Assembly (NCBI GenBank): GCA_902363675.1
Contig: CABJAV010000002.1
Span: 63,583-127,582, forward strand
Direction of reading: 5' to 3'
Length of the DNA stretch: 64,000 nt
Origin: Lachnospiraceae bacterium
GTDB lineage: Bacteria > Bacillota > Clostridia > Lachnospirales > Lachnospiraceae
Shown here: positions 8,901-18,368 of the stretch, in pieces
Layout: the number at the start of each line of letters is the position of its first letter
Numbering within the stretch: the stretch's first letter is position 1
The notes under the pieces: generated by a model
What the model saw: only the letters and a program-made list of their open reading frames with translations
What the model was told of the DNA's origin: nothing
Databases searched by the model: none
Translations under genes and position numbers: made by a program

Positions 8901-9806
8901 GTGGAAGTCAGAATAAATAAATTCCTGAGTGAGGCGGGGGTATGCTCCAGAAGAGAAGCAGACCGTCAGATCGAAGCAGGAAATGTTACAATTGATGGGA
9001 AAATTGCGCAGATGGGAGATCGCGTGTCAGAGGGACAGCAGGTGTGCTTTCAGGGAGTTCCGGTAAAAAAAGAGGAGGAAATGATTCTGATTGCACTGAA
9101 CAAACCGGTAGGAATCGTCTGTACAGCAGAAAAGAGAGAGAAGAATAACGTCATTGATTATCTTAATTATCCCAAACGCATTTATCCGGTAGGAAGACTG
9201 GATAAGGATTCCGAGGGATTATTGCTTTTGACAAACAATGGGGACATTGTCAACAAAATGATGCGTTCCGGAAATATGCATGAAAAAGAGTATATTGTGA
9301 CCGTGAACCGACTGGTTACGGATTCCTTTTTGCACGGAATGGCCAATGGGGTACCGCTCGTAGAACTGAATACCACAACACGCAAATGCAGGGTGGAACG
9401 CACTGGTAAAAAGCAGTTTAGCATTGTTTTAACACAGGGACTGAATCGGCAGATACGTCGTATGTGTGAATATTTTGGTTATCGTGTGCAAAAACTGGTA
9501 CGTGTGCGCATTATGAATATTGAACTGGGAGATCTGGAACCGGGCAAATATCGGGATGTGACATCACAGGAGTACAAGCGTCTTCTGGAGCTCATTGCAC
9601 CTTCGAGCAATGCGCCTGTCCGTCCGGGAAAGAAGCAACCGCAGAATGAGCGAATGTGCACAAATTCAGATCCGAGAAAGGAAACAAACCGGAAGAATGC
9701 AAATACGACGAAACGTTCACAGAATCGTCTTCATGGTACATTCACAGTCGTGAACAAAAATATAGATCGAGAGAGAACACATGGAAGCAAAAAAGCAACG
9801 GATTGA
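8901..9806 (+). CDS. 23S rRNA pseudouridine synthase, RluB/RluF family
   Basis: Isomerises a uridine in rRNA. An N-terminal S4 RNA-binding domain (INKFLSEAGVCSRREADRQI) is followed by the synthase domain with GRLDKDSEGLLLLTNNG, which carries the catalytic Asp, and QGLNRQIRRMCEYFG. That places it in the RsuA/RluB/RluF group; RluF is the nearest by memory but the target base is not certain. The start is GTG. The last 50 residues are basic and low complexity (many Lys, Arg, Asn), and the 3' end overlaps ligA by 26 bp, which suggests translational coupling. The length of 301 fits RluF-like proteins with a tail. Confidence 0.92.
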   Translation: MEVRINKFLSEAGVCSRREADRQIEAGNVTIDGKIAQMGDRVSEGQQVCFQGVPVKKEEEMILIALNKPVGIVCTAEKREKNNVIDYLNYPKRIYPVGRLDKDSEGLLLLTNNGDIVNKMMRSGNMHEKEYIVTVNRLVTDSFLHGMANGVPLVELNTTTRKCRVERTGKKQFSIVLTQGLNRQIRRMCEYFGYRVQKLVRVRIMNIELGDLEPGKYRDVTSQEYKRLLELIAPSSNAPVRPGKKQPQNERMCTNSDPRKETNRKNANTTKRSQNRLHGTFTVVNKNIDRERTHGSKKATD

Positions 9807-11748
9807 ACAATTGGTTGAACAATTAAATAAGGCATCAGCTGCATATTATAACGGACAGGATGAGATTATGTCCAACTATGAGTGGGATGCGATGTTTGAC
9901 GAACTGGTTACCTTAGAGAAGGAAACCGGATATATTATGGCAGAGAGCCCGACACAGAATGCAGGTTTTGAAGAAGATGGAAGTGGTGAAAAGGAAGCAC
10001 ATGAGTATCCGGCACTTTCGCTTGCAAAGACCAAGCAGATTTCAGAATTACAGGACTGGGCAGGAAAACGTCCAATCTGGCTTTCCTGGAAGCTGGATGG
10101 CCTGACACTTGTGCTGACCTATGACGGGGGAAAACTTACAAAGATTCTGACCCGTGGAAATGGTACGATTGGAACTAACATCACCTTTTTGAAAGGCGCG
10201 ATCAGCGGATTTCCGCAGAAGATAAAATATAAGGGACATCTGGTCGTTCGCGGAGAGGCTGCAATCTCTTATACGGATTTTGCCTTGATCAATGATATGA
10301 TCGAGGATGATGACGAAAAATATGCCAATCCAAGAAACCTTGCATCCGGAACACTGAATCTGGATGATCCAGAAGAAGTAAAGAACCGTCATGTTAAGTT
10401 TCATGCATTTACACTGGTACATCTGGATGAAGAGATGCGTTCCTGGGGAGCGCGTATGCAGTTTTTGGAAGAACAGGGATTTAATGTTGTGGACAGGGAA
10501 GCAACGGATGCCGGCAGACTTCCGGAGGCGATTGAGCGGTGGACGAAGAAAGTAGAAAGCGGACAGATGGATGTGCCGGTAGACGGACTGGTCATCTGCT
10601 ATGATGATACGGACTATGCGGCATCCGGCAGTGTGACCGGACATCATGCGACGAGAGCGGGCTTTGCTTTTAAATGGCAGGATGAATCGGTGGAGACAAA
10701 GCTGGATTATATCGAGTGGTCGTGCGCGGTATCTACCATTTCGCCGGTAGCAGTATTTGAGCCGGTGCAGATCGAAGGAACCACGGTTTCGCGCGCATCG
10801 CTTTGCAACCTCAGCGAGATAGAACGTCTGGGAATTGGAAAAGAATGTACTTTGGAAGTCATTAAGGCGAACAAAATCATTCCAAAGTGTATTGCGGTCA
10901 AGGATGCCGTCGGAGAGGTTGAGATTCCAAAAGAATGCCCGGTATGCCATGCACCGACAGAAATCCGCATCAGCAAGAACAGCGGCACCAAGACACTGCA
11001 TTGTACCAATCCGGACTGTACGGCAAAAAATGTAAAGAAATTCACCCGTTTTGTCAGCAAATGGGGCATGGATATTGATGGACTTTCCATTCAGACGATG
11101 TTGAAATTTATCAACGAGGGATATATCCATGAGTTCGCAGATATTTACCATTTAAAGGATCATTTTGATGTGATCAGCCAGATGGAGGGCTTTGGAGAAA
11201 AGTCCGTAAACAATATGGATAAATCCATTGAAAAAAGCCGAAATGTACATCCGGTCAATTTTATTTTCGCACTGTGCATTCCGCTGATCGGAACGGATGC
11301 GGGAAAAAAGATCGTCGGTTCCATCGGATTTGAGGCTTTTTTGAAGCGGATGGAGAATCAGGAAGGATTCGAAGATATTGATGGAATAGGAGCAGAGCGT
11401 TCCAATTCGATTCTGGCCTGGTATGCAAAAGAGAGCAATCGAATGTCGCTTGCACATTTGTTAGAGGAACTTTCCATTGAGCATATAGAACCGAAAGATA
11501 CTTCGGAGGGTACCTGCGTCGGTATGACATTTGTTATAACCGGCGATGTTCATCATTATAAGAATCGTGATGAATTCAAAGCATATGTAGAGAGCCAGGG
11601 TGGCAAAGTTGCAGGAAGCGTATCTGGAAAGACCAGTTATCTTGTAAATAACGATGTGGAATCCAACTCGTCCAAAAACCGTAAAGCGAAGGATCTTGGA
11701 ATCCCGATTATTTCGGAAGATGAATTTGTAGCACAGTTTGTTCGGTAA
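9781..11748 (+). CDS. ligA: NAD-dependent DNA ligase
   Basis: Seals nicks in duplex DNA using NAD. The 655-residue protein has the standard order: the Ia domain with the YY/NY motif, the adenylation domain with WKLDGL (catalytic Lys), RGNGTIG, YANPRNLASG and DGLVICY, then an OB fold with a GTTVSRASLCN segment. A Cys4 zinc finger follows (CPVC ... HCTNPDC), then helix-hairpin-helix repeats and a C-terminal BRCT domain (GMTFVITGDVHHYKNRDEF ...). RGNG for RGDG and DGLVICY for DGVVIK differ from E. coli, but as I recall Lachnospiraceae LigA proteins have the same changes, so this is taken as the cellular ligase. Confidence 0.94.
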   Translation: MEAKKQRIEQLVEQLNKASAAYYNGQDEIMSNYEWDAMFDELVTLEKETGYIMAESPTQNAGFEEDGSGEKEAHEYPALSLAKTKQISELQDWAGKRPIWLSWKLDGLTLVLTYDGGKLTKILTRGNGTIGTNITFLKGAISGFPQKIKYKGHLVVRGEAAISYTDFALINDMIEDDDEKYANPRNLASGTLNLDDPEEVKNRHVKFHAFTLVHLDEEMRSWGARMQFLEEQGFNVVDREATDAGRLPEAIERWTKKVESGQMDVPVDGLVICYDDTDYAASGSVTGHHATRAGFAFKWQDESVETKLDYIEWSCAVSTISPVAVFEPVQIEGTTVSRASLCNLSEIERLGIGKECTLEVIKANKIIPKCIAVKDAVGEVEIPKECPVCHAPTEIRISKNSGTKTLHCTNPDCTAKNVKKFTRFVSKWGMDIDGLSIQTMLKFINEGYIHEFADIYHLKDHFDVISQMEGFGEKSVNNMDKSIEKSRNVHPVNFIFALCIPLIGTDAGKKIVGSIGFEAFLKRMENQEGFEDIDGIGAERSNSILAWYAKESNRMSLAHLLEELSIEHIEPKDTSEGTCVGMTFVITGDVHHYKNRDEFKAYVESQGGKVAGSVSGKTSYLVNNDVESNSSKNRKAKDLGIPIISEDEFVAQFVR

Positions 11749-11803
11749 TGACGGACGATTTGAGGGATTAGATTAACAGAGTGCTACAGAAAGTGAGGAA
11801 ATT

Positions 11804-12736
11804 ATGCCAATCAGAACACAGAGTGATCTCCCGGCAAAGGAGATCCTTGAACGGGAAAATATATTTGTAATGGATGAAAATCGTGCGATACATCAGGATA
11901 TCCGTCCGATCAACATCGTGATTTTGAATCTGATGCCTTTGAAAGAAGATACGGAGCTACAGATTTTGCGCTCATTGTCGAATACACCATTACAGGTAGA
12001 TGTGTCGTTTATGGCTCCGGCTTCTCATGCGTCTACACATACATCAAAGAGTCATCTGAACCAGTTCTATCAGACGTTTGATGAGATCAGACAGAAATAT
12101 TTTGATGGACTGATCATTACGGGAGCTCCGGTTGAGCAGATGGAATATGAGGAAGTGGACTACTGGGAAGAAGTCTGCAAAATTATGGAGTGGTCAAAAA
12201 AACATGTGACTTCGACCTTACACCTTTGCTGGGGTGCTCAGGCAGGTCTTTATTATCATTATGGAATTCCGAAATATGACCTGAGCCAGAAGAAATTTGG
12301 TGTCTTCCGTCACAGAGTGATGAATCGTAAGATTCCGCTTGTCCGCGGATTTGATGATTATTTCTATGCACCGCATTCCCGTCATACAGAGATTCGGGAA
12401 GAGGACATCTTAAAACATGATGAGCTCACCATCCTTGCAAAGTCTGAGGAAGCAGGGGTATTTCTTGTGATCAATCAGGATGGAAGCCAGATTTTTGTGA
12501 TGGGACATCCAGAGTACGATCGCATGACATTAGACAGTGAGTACAAGAGAGATACCGCAAAAGGACTGCCGATCACATTGCCATGTAACTATTATCCGGA
12601 TGATGATCCAACACAGCGGCCGATGCTGCAGTGGAGATCGCACGGAAATATTATGTACGCAAACTGGATCAATTATTATGTCTATCAGCAAACGCCGTAT
12701 GAATTTGTTGATGCAGCGGAGATTATTGGAAAATAA
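11804..12736 (+). CDS. metA: Homoserine O-acyltransferase (MetA family), probably acetyl-CoA type
   Basis: Activates homoserine for methionine synthesis. The nucleophile Cys is in [16 protein letters not shown], and the His-x-Glu dyad is in SRHTEIRE. The acyl-CoA specificity position reads [15 protein letters not shown]. Glu after GAPV is the state linked to acetyl-CoA use in MetA proteins, whereas Gly goes with succinyl-CoA. The product is therefore inferred to be a homoserine O-acetyltransferase despite the metA name. The length of 310 is normal. It follows ligA by 55 bp with no clear terminator between. No S-box riboswitch was recognised upstream. Confidence 0.93.
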   Translation: MPIRTQSDLPAKEILERENIFVMDENRAIHQDIRPINIVILNLMPLKEDTELQILRSLSNTPLQVDVSFMAPASHASTHTSKSHLNQFYQTFDEIRQKYFDGLIITGAPVEQMEYEEVDYWEEVCKIMEWSKKHVTSTLHLCWGAQAGLYYHYGIPKYDLSQKKFGVFRHRVMNRKIPLVRGFDDYFYAPHSRHTEIREEDILKHDELTILAKSEEAGVFLVINQDGSQIFVMGHPEYDRMTLDSEYKRDTAKGLPITLPCNYYPDDDPTQRPMLQWRSHGNIMYANWINYYVYQQTPYEFVDAAEIIGK

Positions 12737-12811
12737 TTAAATGATATGAGGGTCAAAAGGTATTTTGCCCCTTTAATCATTTTATAGACTAACAAAAGAA
12801 AAAATACACAG

Positions 12812-12875
12812 AAAATAAGCACCAACAGAAAGATGAGGTGATCCCTCAAAGAAACTTTCTGCCGGTGCTTATTTT
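12812..12875. terminator. Bidirectional terminator between metA and the TetR gene
   Basis: AAGCACCAACAGAAAG pairs with CTTTCTGCCGGTGCTT across an inner GAGG/CCTC hairpin. There is a T-rich stretch on each side, so it serves both convergent genes. Confidence 0.8.
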
Positions 12876-12876
12876 A

Positions 12877-13503
12877 TTACAACTCTGCCATCAGAAAATT
12901 CAGGGAACCCTTTGGGTTCTCTGTTCCTTTTTCCAGAAGTGAAATCAGTCCACAGATGGTATCTTCAATCTCTTCTTTGCTGGAAGGAACCAGCGTATTA
13001 TCCAGTTTTACCGTCAATATAATTAATACAATCTCAGCCAGTGCTTCGGGATGTTCGCAGTGTATGACATTTGTCTGTGTACCCTGTCGGATGATTTCCG
13101 CAAGGACTGGCTTTAATTCGCTGATCAGATGATGCATATATTTCTGATGGAGAAAAGCTTTCTCCTGGGCAGCGGCTCCGGTTCCAACCTCTGTTTTAAG
13201 AAAGGCAGAAGAGGAATTCCGGCAGGCCTGAAAAATCATGGCCATGCGGGTAAATGGCGAGATGTCCGTCTGCTCCGCGAGGTGCTTGGCCGTATCCAAA
13301 GGTGTCTCATAGCTTCGTTTGACCAATGCTTCGAGGATTGCTTCCTTGGAAGGAAAGTAGTAGTAAATGCTTCCTTTGCCGATTCCCGCGGTCTGTGCAA
13401 TCTCGCTGACGGATATGGTAGAAAGTTCCTTCGTTACGAGAAGGGACTGCAATGCATCTAAAATTTTATCGTATTTCATCTGTTTTGGCATATTTTTTAT
13501 CAC
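12877..13503 (-). CDS. TetR/AcrR-family transcriptional repressor
   Basis: The N-terminal helix-turn-helix is clear: STISVSEIAQTAGIGKGSIY followed by YYFPSKEAILEAL. The remaining 150 residues are the variable ligand-binding part. The protein has 208 residues with the first Met, or 204 if MPKQMKYDK is the start. It is divergent from the NRPS-like locus. Two near-identical GACCA-N-(T/C)GGTC palindromes lie in the shared intergenic region, one overlapping a -35-like TTGACC. The inference is that it represses the biosynthesis and export genes and its own gene. The inducing ligand is unknown; it may be the locus product. Confidence 0.92.
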   Translation of the reverse strand: MIKNMPKQMKYDKILDALQSLLVTKELSTISVSEIAQTAGIGKGSIYYYFPSKEAILEALVKRSYETPLDTAKHLAEQTDISPFTRMAMIFQACRNSSSAFLKTEVGTGAAAQEKAFLHQKYMHHLISELKPVLAEIIRQGTQTNVIHCEHPEALAEIVLIILTVKLDNTLVPSSKEEIEDTICGLISLLEKGTENPKGSLNFLMAEL

Positions 13504-13616
13504 CTGTCATATATGAGTATTCCTCTGTATCATAACACATCCCACAAAAAAACGCGACGTAATATTATACAAAAAATCAGGAAATACCCCCTTTTATTCT
13601 TACAGGATGAATAATT

Positions 13617-13627
13617 GACCAATGGTC
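13617..13627 (+). promoter_or_regulatory. TetR operator 1
   Basis: GACCAATGGTC is an odd-centred palindrome and overlaps the TTGACC -35-like hexamer of the rightward promoter. Confidence 0.6.
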
Positions 13628-13659
13628 GAAAAAGTGCTAAGTTAAATATATAGTATACC

Positions 13660-13670
13660 GACCAACGGTC
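13660..13670 (+). promoter_or_regulatory. TetR operator 2
   Basis: GACCAACGGTC is the same site with one change, 43 bp (about four helical turns) from operator 1. It lies between the promoter and the first gene of the locus. Confidence 0.6.
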
Positions 13671-13699
13671 GAAAATATATGCGAAGAAGGAGAAAAATT

Positions 13700-14032
13700 A
13701 TGAAATATGCAGATATGTTTGCCAGGGTAAAAGGCATGTTCATACAGGCAGATGTCAGTGATATCACAGAGCATCTGGCTTATCAGTTCAACATTACAGG
13801 GGAGGCCGAAGGCATCTTTTACGTGGAAGTAAAAGAAGGAAAGCTCTATGTGGAACCTTATGAATATTTTGATCGGGATGCAATCTTTACCTGTTCGGCA
13901 GAGACATTGTTTAAACTGGCAGAGGGAAAGACCGATCCGATTCTGGCATTTACCACAGGAAAATTAAAAGTGGAAGGAAATATTGACAAGGCACTTCGCC
14001 TGAAGGAAATCATCGACAGTAAGAAAGCATAG
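13700..14032 (+). CDS. SCP2-like (sterol carrier-type) lipid-binding protein
   Basis: The 110-residue protein is small and soluble. Its pattern resembles SCP2/SterolBP domains: YQFNITGEAEGIFYVEV, then KLYVEPYEYFDRDAIFTCS, then a FKLAEGKTDPILAFTTGKLK segment that in the family lines the hydrophobic tunnel, then VEGNIDKALRLKEII. The ATG used here follows AGAAGGAG by 8 bp; an upstream Met gives seven extra basic residues and has no good ribosome-binding site. As first gene of the locus it may hold a fatty acyl substrate or product. The binding role is inferred from the fold. Confidence 0.75.
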   Translation: MKYADMFARVKGMFIQADVSDITEHLAYQFNITGEAEGIFYVEVKEGKLYVEPYEYFDRDAIFTCSAETLFKLAEGKTDPILAFTTGKLKVEGNIDKALRLKEIIDSKKA

Positions 14033-14039
14033 GTGAAGA

Positions 14040-14984
14040 ATGATGTGGAAGATTGCGGCAGCGGCAGGCCTGGCCGGATTTGCGTTGGCAGAGGCCGGGG
14101 GCTGTACATATTTTTACCGAAGAACCATGATGCGCTATAACGCAAAGCGGGAACGTACAATGAAGATGTCCGGTGTCAACTGGAAACAGTACTATGAACA
14201 GATCGCACCGAAGCGGGAGTGGATGATGCAGCAGCCACATGAGGACGTATGGATCCGTTCTGATGACGGTCTGCGGCTTCATGCCACATATTTTAAGGGG
14301 GCAGAAGGGAAAAAGGCAGTCATTTGCTTTCACGGATACACAAGTGACGGATTATCGGATTATGGAAGTCTGTCCAATTACTATCTGAAACGGGGGTTTC
14401 GTATGCTGCTTGTGGATGCCAGAGCCCACGGACAAAGCGAAGGAAAATACATAGGCTTTGGAAACAAAGACCGCTACGATGCGTTGGGCTGGATCTTGTG
14501 GATGATTCAAAAAGTCGGGGAAGATGCAGAGATTGTGCTGCACGGTGATTCAATGGGAGGAGCCACAGTCCTGATGGCCAGCGGACTGGATCTGCCAAAA
14601 GAAGTAAAGGCAATCGTCTCTGACTGCGCATTTACTTCGCCAAAGGCAGTGTTTACGCATGTACTGCATACTATGTATCATATGCCGGCATTTCCAATGA
14701 TTCCGATTGCGGATGCAGTCAACCGGAAAAAAGCAGGATATGGACTCGATGACTGCAATGCCGCGCGGGAAGTGCGAAAGGCGAAGGTACCGATTTTATT
14801 TATCCATGGCGACAGCGACAGTTTTGTACCTTGCCACATGTGTGAAGAACTATACGAAAACTGCGCCTCACAGAAAATGAAACTTATCGTAAAAGGCGCA
14901 GGACATTGTGAGAGCTATTACAAAGAAACAGAGCAGTATGAAAAAGCATTGGATGAATTATACCGGAAAGGAGCTATCAATTGA
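14040..14984 (+). CDS. Alpha/beta hydrolase with N-terminal membrane anchor
   Basis: A hydrophobic N-terminus (residues 2-22) suggests a membrane anchor or signal. The fold is clear: VICFHGYTSDG (oxyanion loop), VDARAHGQSEG, the nucleophile elbow HGDSMGGATV with catalytic Ser, the acid in LFIHGDSDSFVP, and His in GAGHCESY. Such proteins in the family include esterases, acylglycerol lipases and peptidases. Placed between the lipid carrier and the condensation-domain gene, it might release or process an acylated product. The stop codon overlaps the start of the next gene (TGATG). The substrate cannot be named. Confidence 0.85.
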   Translation: MMWKIAAAAGLAGFALAEAGGCTYFYRRTMMRYNAKRERTMKMSGVNWKQYYEQIAPKREWMMQQPHEDVWIRSDDGLRLHATYFKGAEGKKAVICFHGYTSDGLSDYGSLSNYYLKRGFRMLLVDARAHGQSEGKYIGFGNKDRYDALGWILWMIQKVGEDAEIVLHGDSMGGATVLMASGLDLPKEVKAIVSDCAFTSPKAVFTHVLHTMYHMPAFPMIPIADAVNRKKAGYGLDDCNAAREVRKAKVPILFIHGDSDSFVPCHMCEELYENCASQKMKLIVKGAGHCESYYKETEQYEKALDELYRKGAIN

Positions 14985-16399
14985 TGAAAACAAGAAATGG
15001 ATTTCAGGTATATCCGCTTACCGTAGCACAGAAATTTCACTTATTTTATCTGCCATACTGTCCGAATGCGGCAGTGCTCAATATTGGAACAAGCCTGACA
15101 ATCGGAACAGAAGTGGATTTTGATGTACTTCGCGAGGCCATTTATAAGGCCTACGAGCGCAATGAGGGAATGCGTATCCGTTTTACGAAAGATGAAGATG
15201 GTACTTGCTATCAATATGTGGTAGACAGCGAGACCGATAAAAAGGAACGGACGATTGACTTTGTGGATTTTTCCGACAAAACAATGGAAGAAGCTGCACA
15301 GATCATGCAGAAATGGACCACGGTTCCGTTCGAATTTGAAGACTCACCGATGAATAAAATTGTCATGATTCACACACCGGACGGATTCAATGGTGTGTAT
15401 TTCCTGGGGCATCATATGGTTGTGGATGCGCAGTCGCTCATTGCTTTTTTGAAAGATATCATTGAGATATACTGCAATGCAAAGTACGAGGGTGTGCCTT
15501 ATCCGAAAGAAATGTGTTCCTATATTGAACAGCTGAAAAAAGATCTCCTGTACGAAGCCGGAAGCAAAGCACAGCAGAAGGACCGCGAATTTTTTGAAAA
15601 TGTCATACGACAGTCGGAGCCGGTATATAACGGAATCAAAGGCACCGGAAAGCTTGAGGCAGCAAGAAAGATGTTCCATGCACCGAAGCTTCGCACGGCA
15701 TTCAATGCGACCGATGATGTGAAATCGGCTTTGGATATCTTTCATCTCGAAGAGGAACCGACCAGAAGACTGATGGATTTCTGCAAAGAAAATCATATCT
15801 CGCTGGCGTGTCTGCTGCTCATGGGACTGCGTACTTATTTCCAGAAAGAAAATGGACAGGACGATGTGTCAATCAACAACGCCATCGCCAGACGTGCAAC
15901 ATTAAAAGAAAAGAAGAGCGGTGGAACAAGAATCCATTCGTTCCCGTTTCGCACGGTTTTTTCAAAGGATATGAAATTTATCGATGCGATCTATGCCATA
16001 AGGGACAAACAAAACGAGCTGTTCCGCCATGCAAATTACAATCCGACCGAGTATTTTGCATATCGCTCCAAAGTGTACAAACAGCCGAAAGCAGGACTGA
16101 CTTATGAGCCAATGTCTCTGACTTATCAGCCGATGACTTTGCGGGAAAAAGGACTCGACGACATGGGCAATATTCCATATAAGACCAAGTGGTATCCGAA
16201 CGGTATGACCACACAGGCAATGTACCTGACGGTGATGCACCGGCCGGAGGACAACGGACTGGATTTCAATTTTGAACATCAGGTAAAAGCGGTAAGCAGA
16301 AAAGATTTGGAATACCTGTATTATTACCTTTGCAAAATCATGTTCAAAGGCGCAGAAAATCCGCAGCTTACCATCGGTGAGATCATTCAGTTAGTGTAG
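14984..16399 (+). CDS. Free-standing condensation-domain protein (NRPS-like)
   Basis: A single condensation domain of about 470 residues with no attached carrier or adenylation domain. The active-site motif is present as GHHMVVDAQS (HHxxxD). The N-terminal YPLTVAQKFHLFY resembles the C1 region and KWTTVPFEFEDSPM the lead-in to the HHxxxD strand. Such domains join an acyl or aminoacyl group on a carrier protein to an amine or alcohol. The ATG overlaps the hydrolase stop (TGATG), and a GGAAAGGAG lies 11 bp upstream. With the carrier protein and ligase that follow it forms a split C-T-A set, so amide or ester formation is inferred. WES/DGAT or alcohol acyltransferase relatives also share HHxxxD. 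Confidence 0.85.
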   Translation: MKTRNGFQVYPLTVAQKFHLFYLPYCPNAAVLNIGTSLTIGTEVDFDVLREAIYKAYERNEGMRIRFTKDEDGTCYQYVVDSETDKKERTIDFVDFSDKTMEEAAQIMQKWTTVPFEFEDSPMNKIVMIHTPDGFNGVYFLGHHMVVDAQSLIAFLKDIIEIYCNAKYEGVPYPKEMCSYIEQLKKDLLYEAGSKAQQKDREFFENVIRQSEPVYNGIKGTGKLEAARKMFHAPKLRTAFNATDDVKSALDIFHLEEEPTRRLMDFCKENHISLACLLLMGLRTYFQKENGQDDVSINNAIARRATLKEKKSGGTRIHSFPFRTVFSKDMKFIDAIYAIRDKQNELFRHANYNPTEYFAYRSKVYKQPKAGLTYEPMSLTYQPMTLREKGLDDMGNIPYKTKWYPNGMTTQAMYLTVMHRPEDNGLDFNFEHQVKAVSRKDLEYLYYYLCKIMFKGAENPQLTIGEIIQLV

Positions 16400-16414
16400 A
16401 AAAAGGAGAGAGTT

Positions 16415-16636
16415 ATGTTTGAACAGTTAGTAGATATTATATGCAATTATGTCGAGGTAGAGCCGGAAAATGTGTATCCGGAATCCCGTTTTATGGAGGA
16501 TCTGGGATTTACCTCCTTTGATTTTATGAGCATGTTAGGTGAGATAGAGGAAACGTTCGACGTCGAACTCGAACAGGAAAAAGCAGCTGGTATCCGCACG
16601 GTGCAGGAAGCGGTCGATTATCTGGAAACATTGTAA
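16415..16636 (+). CDS. Acyl/peptidyl carrier protein
   Basis: 73 residues, acidic, with the carrier-protein core FMEDLGFTSFDFMSMLGEIE. The Ser in GFTSFD is at the position of the phosphopantetheine attachment (usually DSL). It lies 15 bp after the condensation gene and 22 bp before the ligase gene, so it is the natural shuttle between those two enzymes. It is shorter than NRPS-embedded T domains and like dedicated carrier proteins. No phosphopantetheinyl transferase is seen nearby; the housekeeping one presumably serves. Confidence 0.9.
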   Translation: MFEQLVDIICNYVEVEPENVYPESRFMEDLGFTSFDFMSMLGEIEETFDVELEQEKAAGIRTVQEAVDYLETL

Positions 16637-16658
16637 GTCCAATCGGAAGGAGAAGATT

Positions 16659-18230
16659 ATGGAATATCGTATCTATCATACAATCAAAGAAATCGTAAAG
16701 CATGCAGAAGATGCCTACGGCTCCTGCGATGCGGTGCGATACAAAACCGGCAAAGACACGATCGAGGCGAAAACATATCGGCAGATTGGAAAGGATAGCC
16801 GGCATTTTTCCGATGCGATCGAAAAACTCGGACAGCAGGGGGCGCACATTGCATTGATCGGTGTGACCTCGTATCCGTGGCTTGTTTCGTATTTTGGAAT
16901 TGTAAACGGCGGCAGTGTGGCGGTTCCGTTGGATGTGGCACTTCCGGCAGAAGAACTGTGCGAGCTGATGCGCCGGGCGGATGTCACGATGCTTGTGGTG
17001 GATGACATCCGAAAAGATGTAGTCGTAGCTGCAAAAAATACTTGTCCGTCTTTACAATATATTGTATCTATGGGAAAGGAACCTGCAGAGGGCTGTCTGT
17101 CAATGAAAGAATTGCTTGCACAGAACGCAGAAGATATTCGTGTGGAAAATACAGAAAGCACCCGTGCAGAAAATGCAAAAGGCACCGATACGGAAAAAGA
17201 GATCAATCCGGATGCGCTTTGTACGATCCTGTTTACTTCCGGAACGACAGGAAAAAGCAAAGGTGTGATGCTGACTCAGCGGAATCTTGCAGAAAATGCG
17301 ACCTGTCTGGATATGAAGATCGAAGAAAATGCAGTGATCTTATCCGTGCTTCCAATTCATCATGCATACTGTCTGAGCATGGATATCTTAAAAGGATTTT
17401 CGGTGGGAAGTACAATCTGTATCAACGATTCGCTCATGCGCGTGGCGAGAAATATACAATTGTTCCGACCACAGATCATGCTGATGGTTCCGCTGATGAT
17501 CGAAAGCCTTGCAAAGAAGTTAGAGGCCGCAGAAGGTCTTCCGGCAGAAGTTGTAAAAGAGAAAGTGTTCGGCGCACAGTTTCATACGATTTTCAGCGGA
17601 GGTGCGTATCTGAATCCGGATTACATTGACCTGTTTGCACGTTATGGAATTTCGGTCCTTCAGGGCTATGGAATGACGGAGTGTGCGCCGGTCATTGCAA
17701 CGACGGTCGCATGGAACCAGAAGAAAGATTCCGTCGGACAGCTGCTTCCAAACTGCGAGGCAAAGTCGGTGGACGGTGAGCTTTGGGTGCGGGGCAGCAG
17801 TGTGATGTCCGGTTATTATAAAATGCCGGAGGAGACAGCGGCAGCATTGGAAGACGGCTGGCTGAAAACCGGTGATCTGGGTTATGTGGATGATGAGGGC
17901 TTTGTCTATCTGACCGGCCGAAAGAAGAATCTGATCATTACCAAAAACGGAGAAAATGTCTCGCCGGAAGAAATTGAAAATAAACTGAGTACAAAGCGGC
18001 TCGTGGCAGAGGTTCTTGTGCGAGAGGCAGAGGGCGTCATCGAGGCAGAGATATTCCCGAATCAGGAATATGCCACGAAAGCAGGCGTAGAAGATGTGCC
18101 GGCAAAGCTGCAGGAAATCATCGACAGTTACAATAAAGATGTTCCGGCATACAAGCGTGTGTACCGCCTGAAAGTGCGGAAGGAAGAATTTCCAAAGACT
18201 GCGTCGCAGAAAATAAAAAGAGAAAATTAA
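16659..18230 (+). CDS. AMP-forming acyl/aminoacyl ligase
   Basis: ANL-superfamily adenylating enzyme of 523 residues. Motifs in order: LFTSGTTGKSKGVMLTQ (P-loop-like), YGMTECAPV, GELWVRGSS, DGWLKTGDLGYVDDEG, YLTGRKKNLIITKNGENVSP and the C-terminal catalytic Lys in PKTASQKIKR. It looks closer to fatty-acyl ligases than to amino-acid A domains, so loading of a fatty or aryl acid on the adjacent carrier protein is the favoured role. Residues 155-185 are a low-complexity insert of ENTEST/ENAKGT-like repeats just before the P-loop, unusual in the family. It is the last gene before the exporter leader. Confidence 0.9.
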   Translation: MEYRIYHTIKEIVKHAEDAYGSCDAVRYKTGKDTIEAKTYRQIGKDSRHFSDAIEKLGQQGAHIALIGVTSYPWLVSYFGIVNGGSVAVPLDVALPAEELCELMRRADVTMLVVDDIRKDVVVAAKNTCPSLQYIVSMGKEPAEGCLSMKELLAQNAEDIRVENTESTRAENAKGTDTEKEINPDALCTILFTSGTTGKSKGVMLTQRNLAENATCLDMKIEENAVILSVLPIHHAYCLSMDILKGFSVGSTICINDSLMRVARNIQLFRPQIMLMVPLMIESLAKKLEAAEGLPAEVVKEKVFGAQFHTIFSGGAYLNPDYIDLFARYGISVLQGYGMTECAPVIATTVAWNQKKDSVGQLLPNCEAKSVDGELWVRGSSVMSGYYKMPEETAAALEDGWLKTGDLGYVDDEGFVYLTGRKKNLIITKNGENVSPEEIENKLSTKRLVAEVLVREAEGVIEAEIFPNQEYATKAGVEDVPAKLQEIIDSYNKDVPAYKRVYRLKVRKEEFPKTASQKIKREN

Positions 18231-18237
18231 AATATCG

Positions 18238-18365
18238 AAAAACTCCCCTTTTTTATTGCAATAGGATAGAAATGTTCTATTTTTGAACCGATAAATTCTA
18301 TCATGTGTAAAACAGACTTGATACAATGTCGGAAATGCAATAAAAAACAGAAAGGGGAGTTTTTT
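18238..18365 (+). promoter_or_regulatory. Structured leader hiding the exporter ribosome-binding site
   Basis: AACTCCCCTTTTTTATTGCA near 18240-18260 is complementary to TGCAATAAAAAACAG plus AAAGGGGAGTTTTTT at 18336-18365, with a short bulge. The right arm contains the AAAGGGGAG Shine-Dalgarno of the next gene and ends in T6. The pairing could therefore both block translation and act as a terminator. Inside lie smaller ATAGAA/TTCTAT hairpins. Confidence 0.6.
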
Positions 18366-18368
18366 AAA

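Noticed and set aside
9781..11748. LigA with RGNG and DGLVICY in place of RGDG and DGVVIK, considered as a second, specialised ligase
   Set aside because: Lachnospiraceae LigA proteins as I recall them carry the same changes, and the catalytic KLDG, zinc finger and BRCT are intact.
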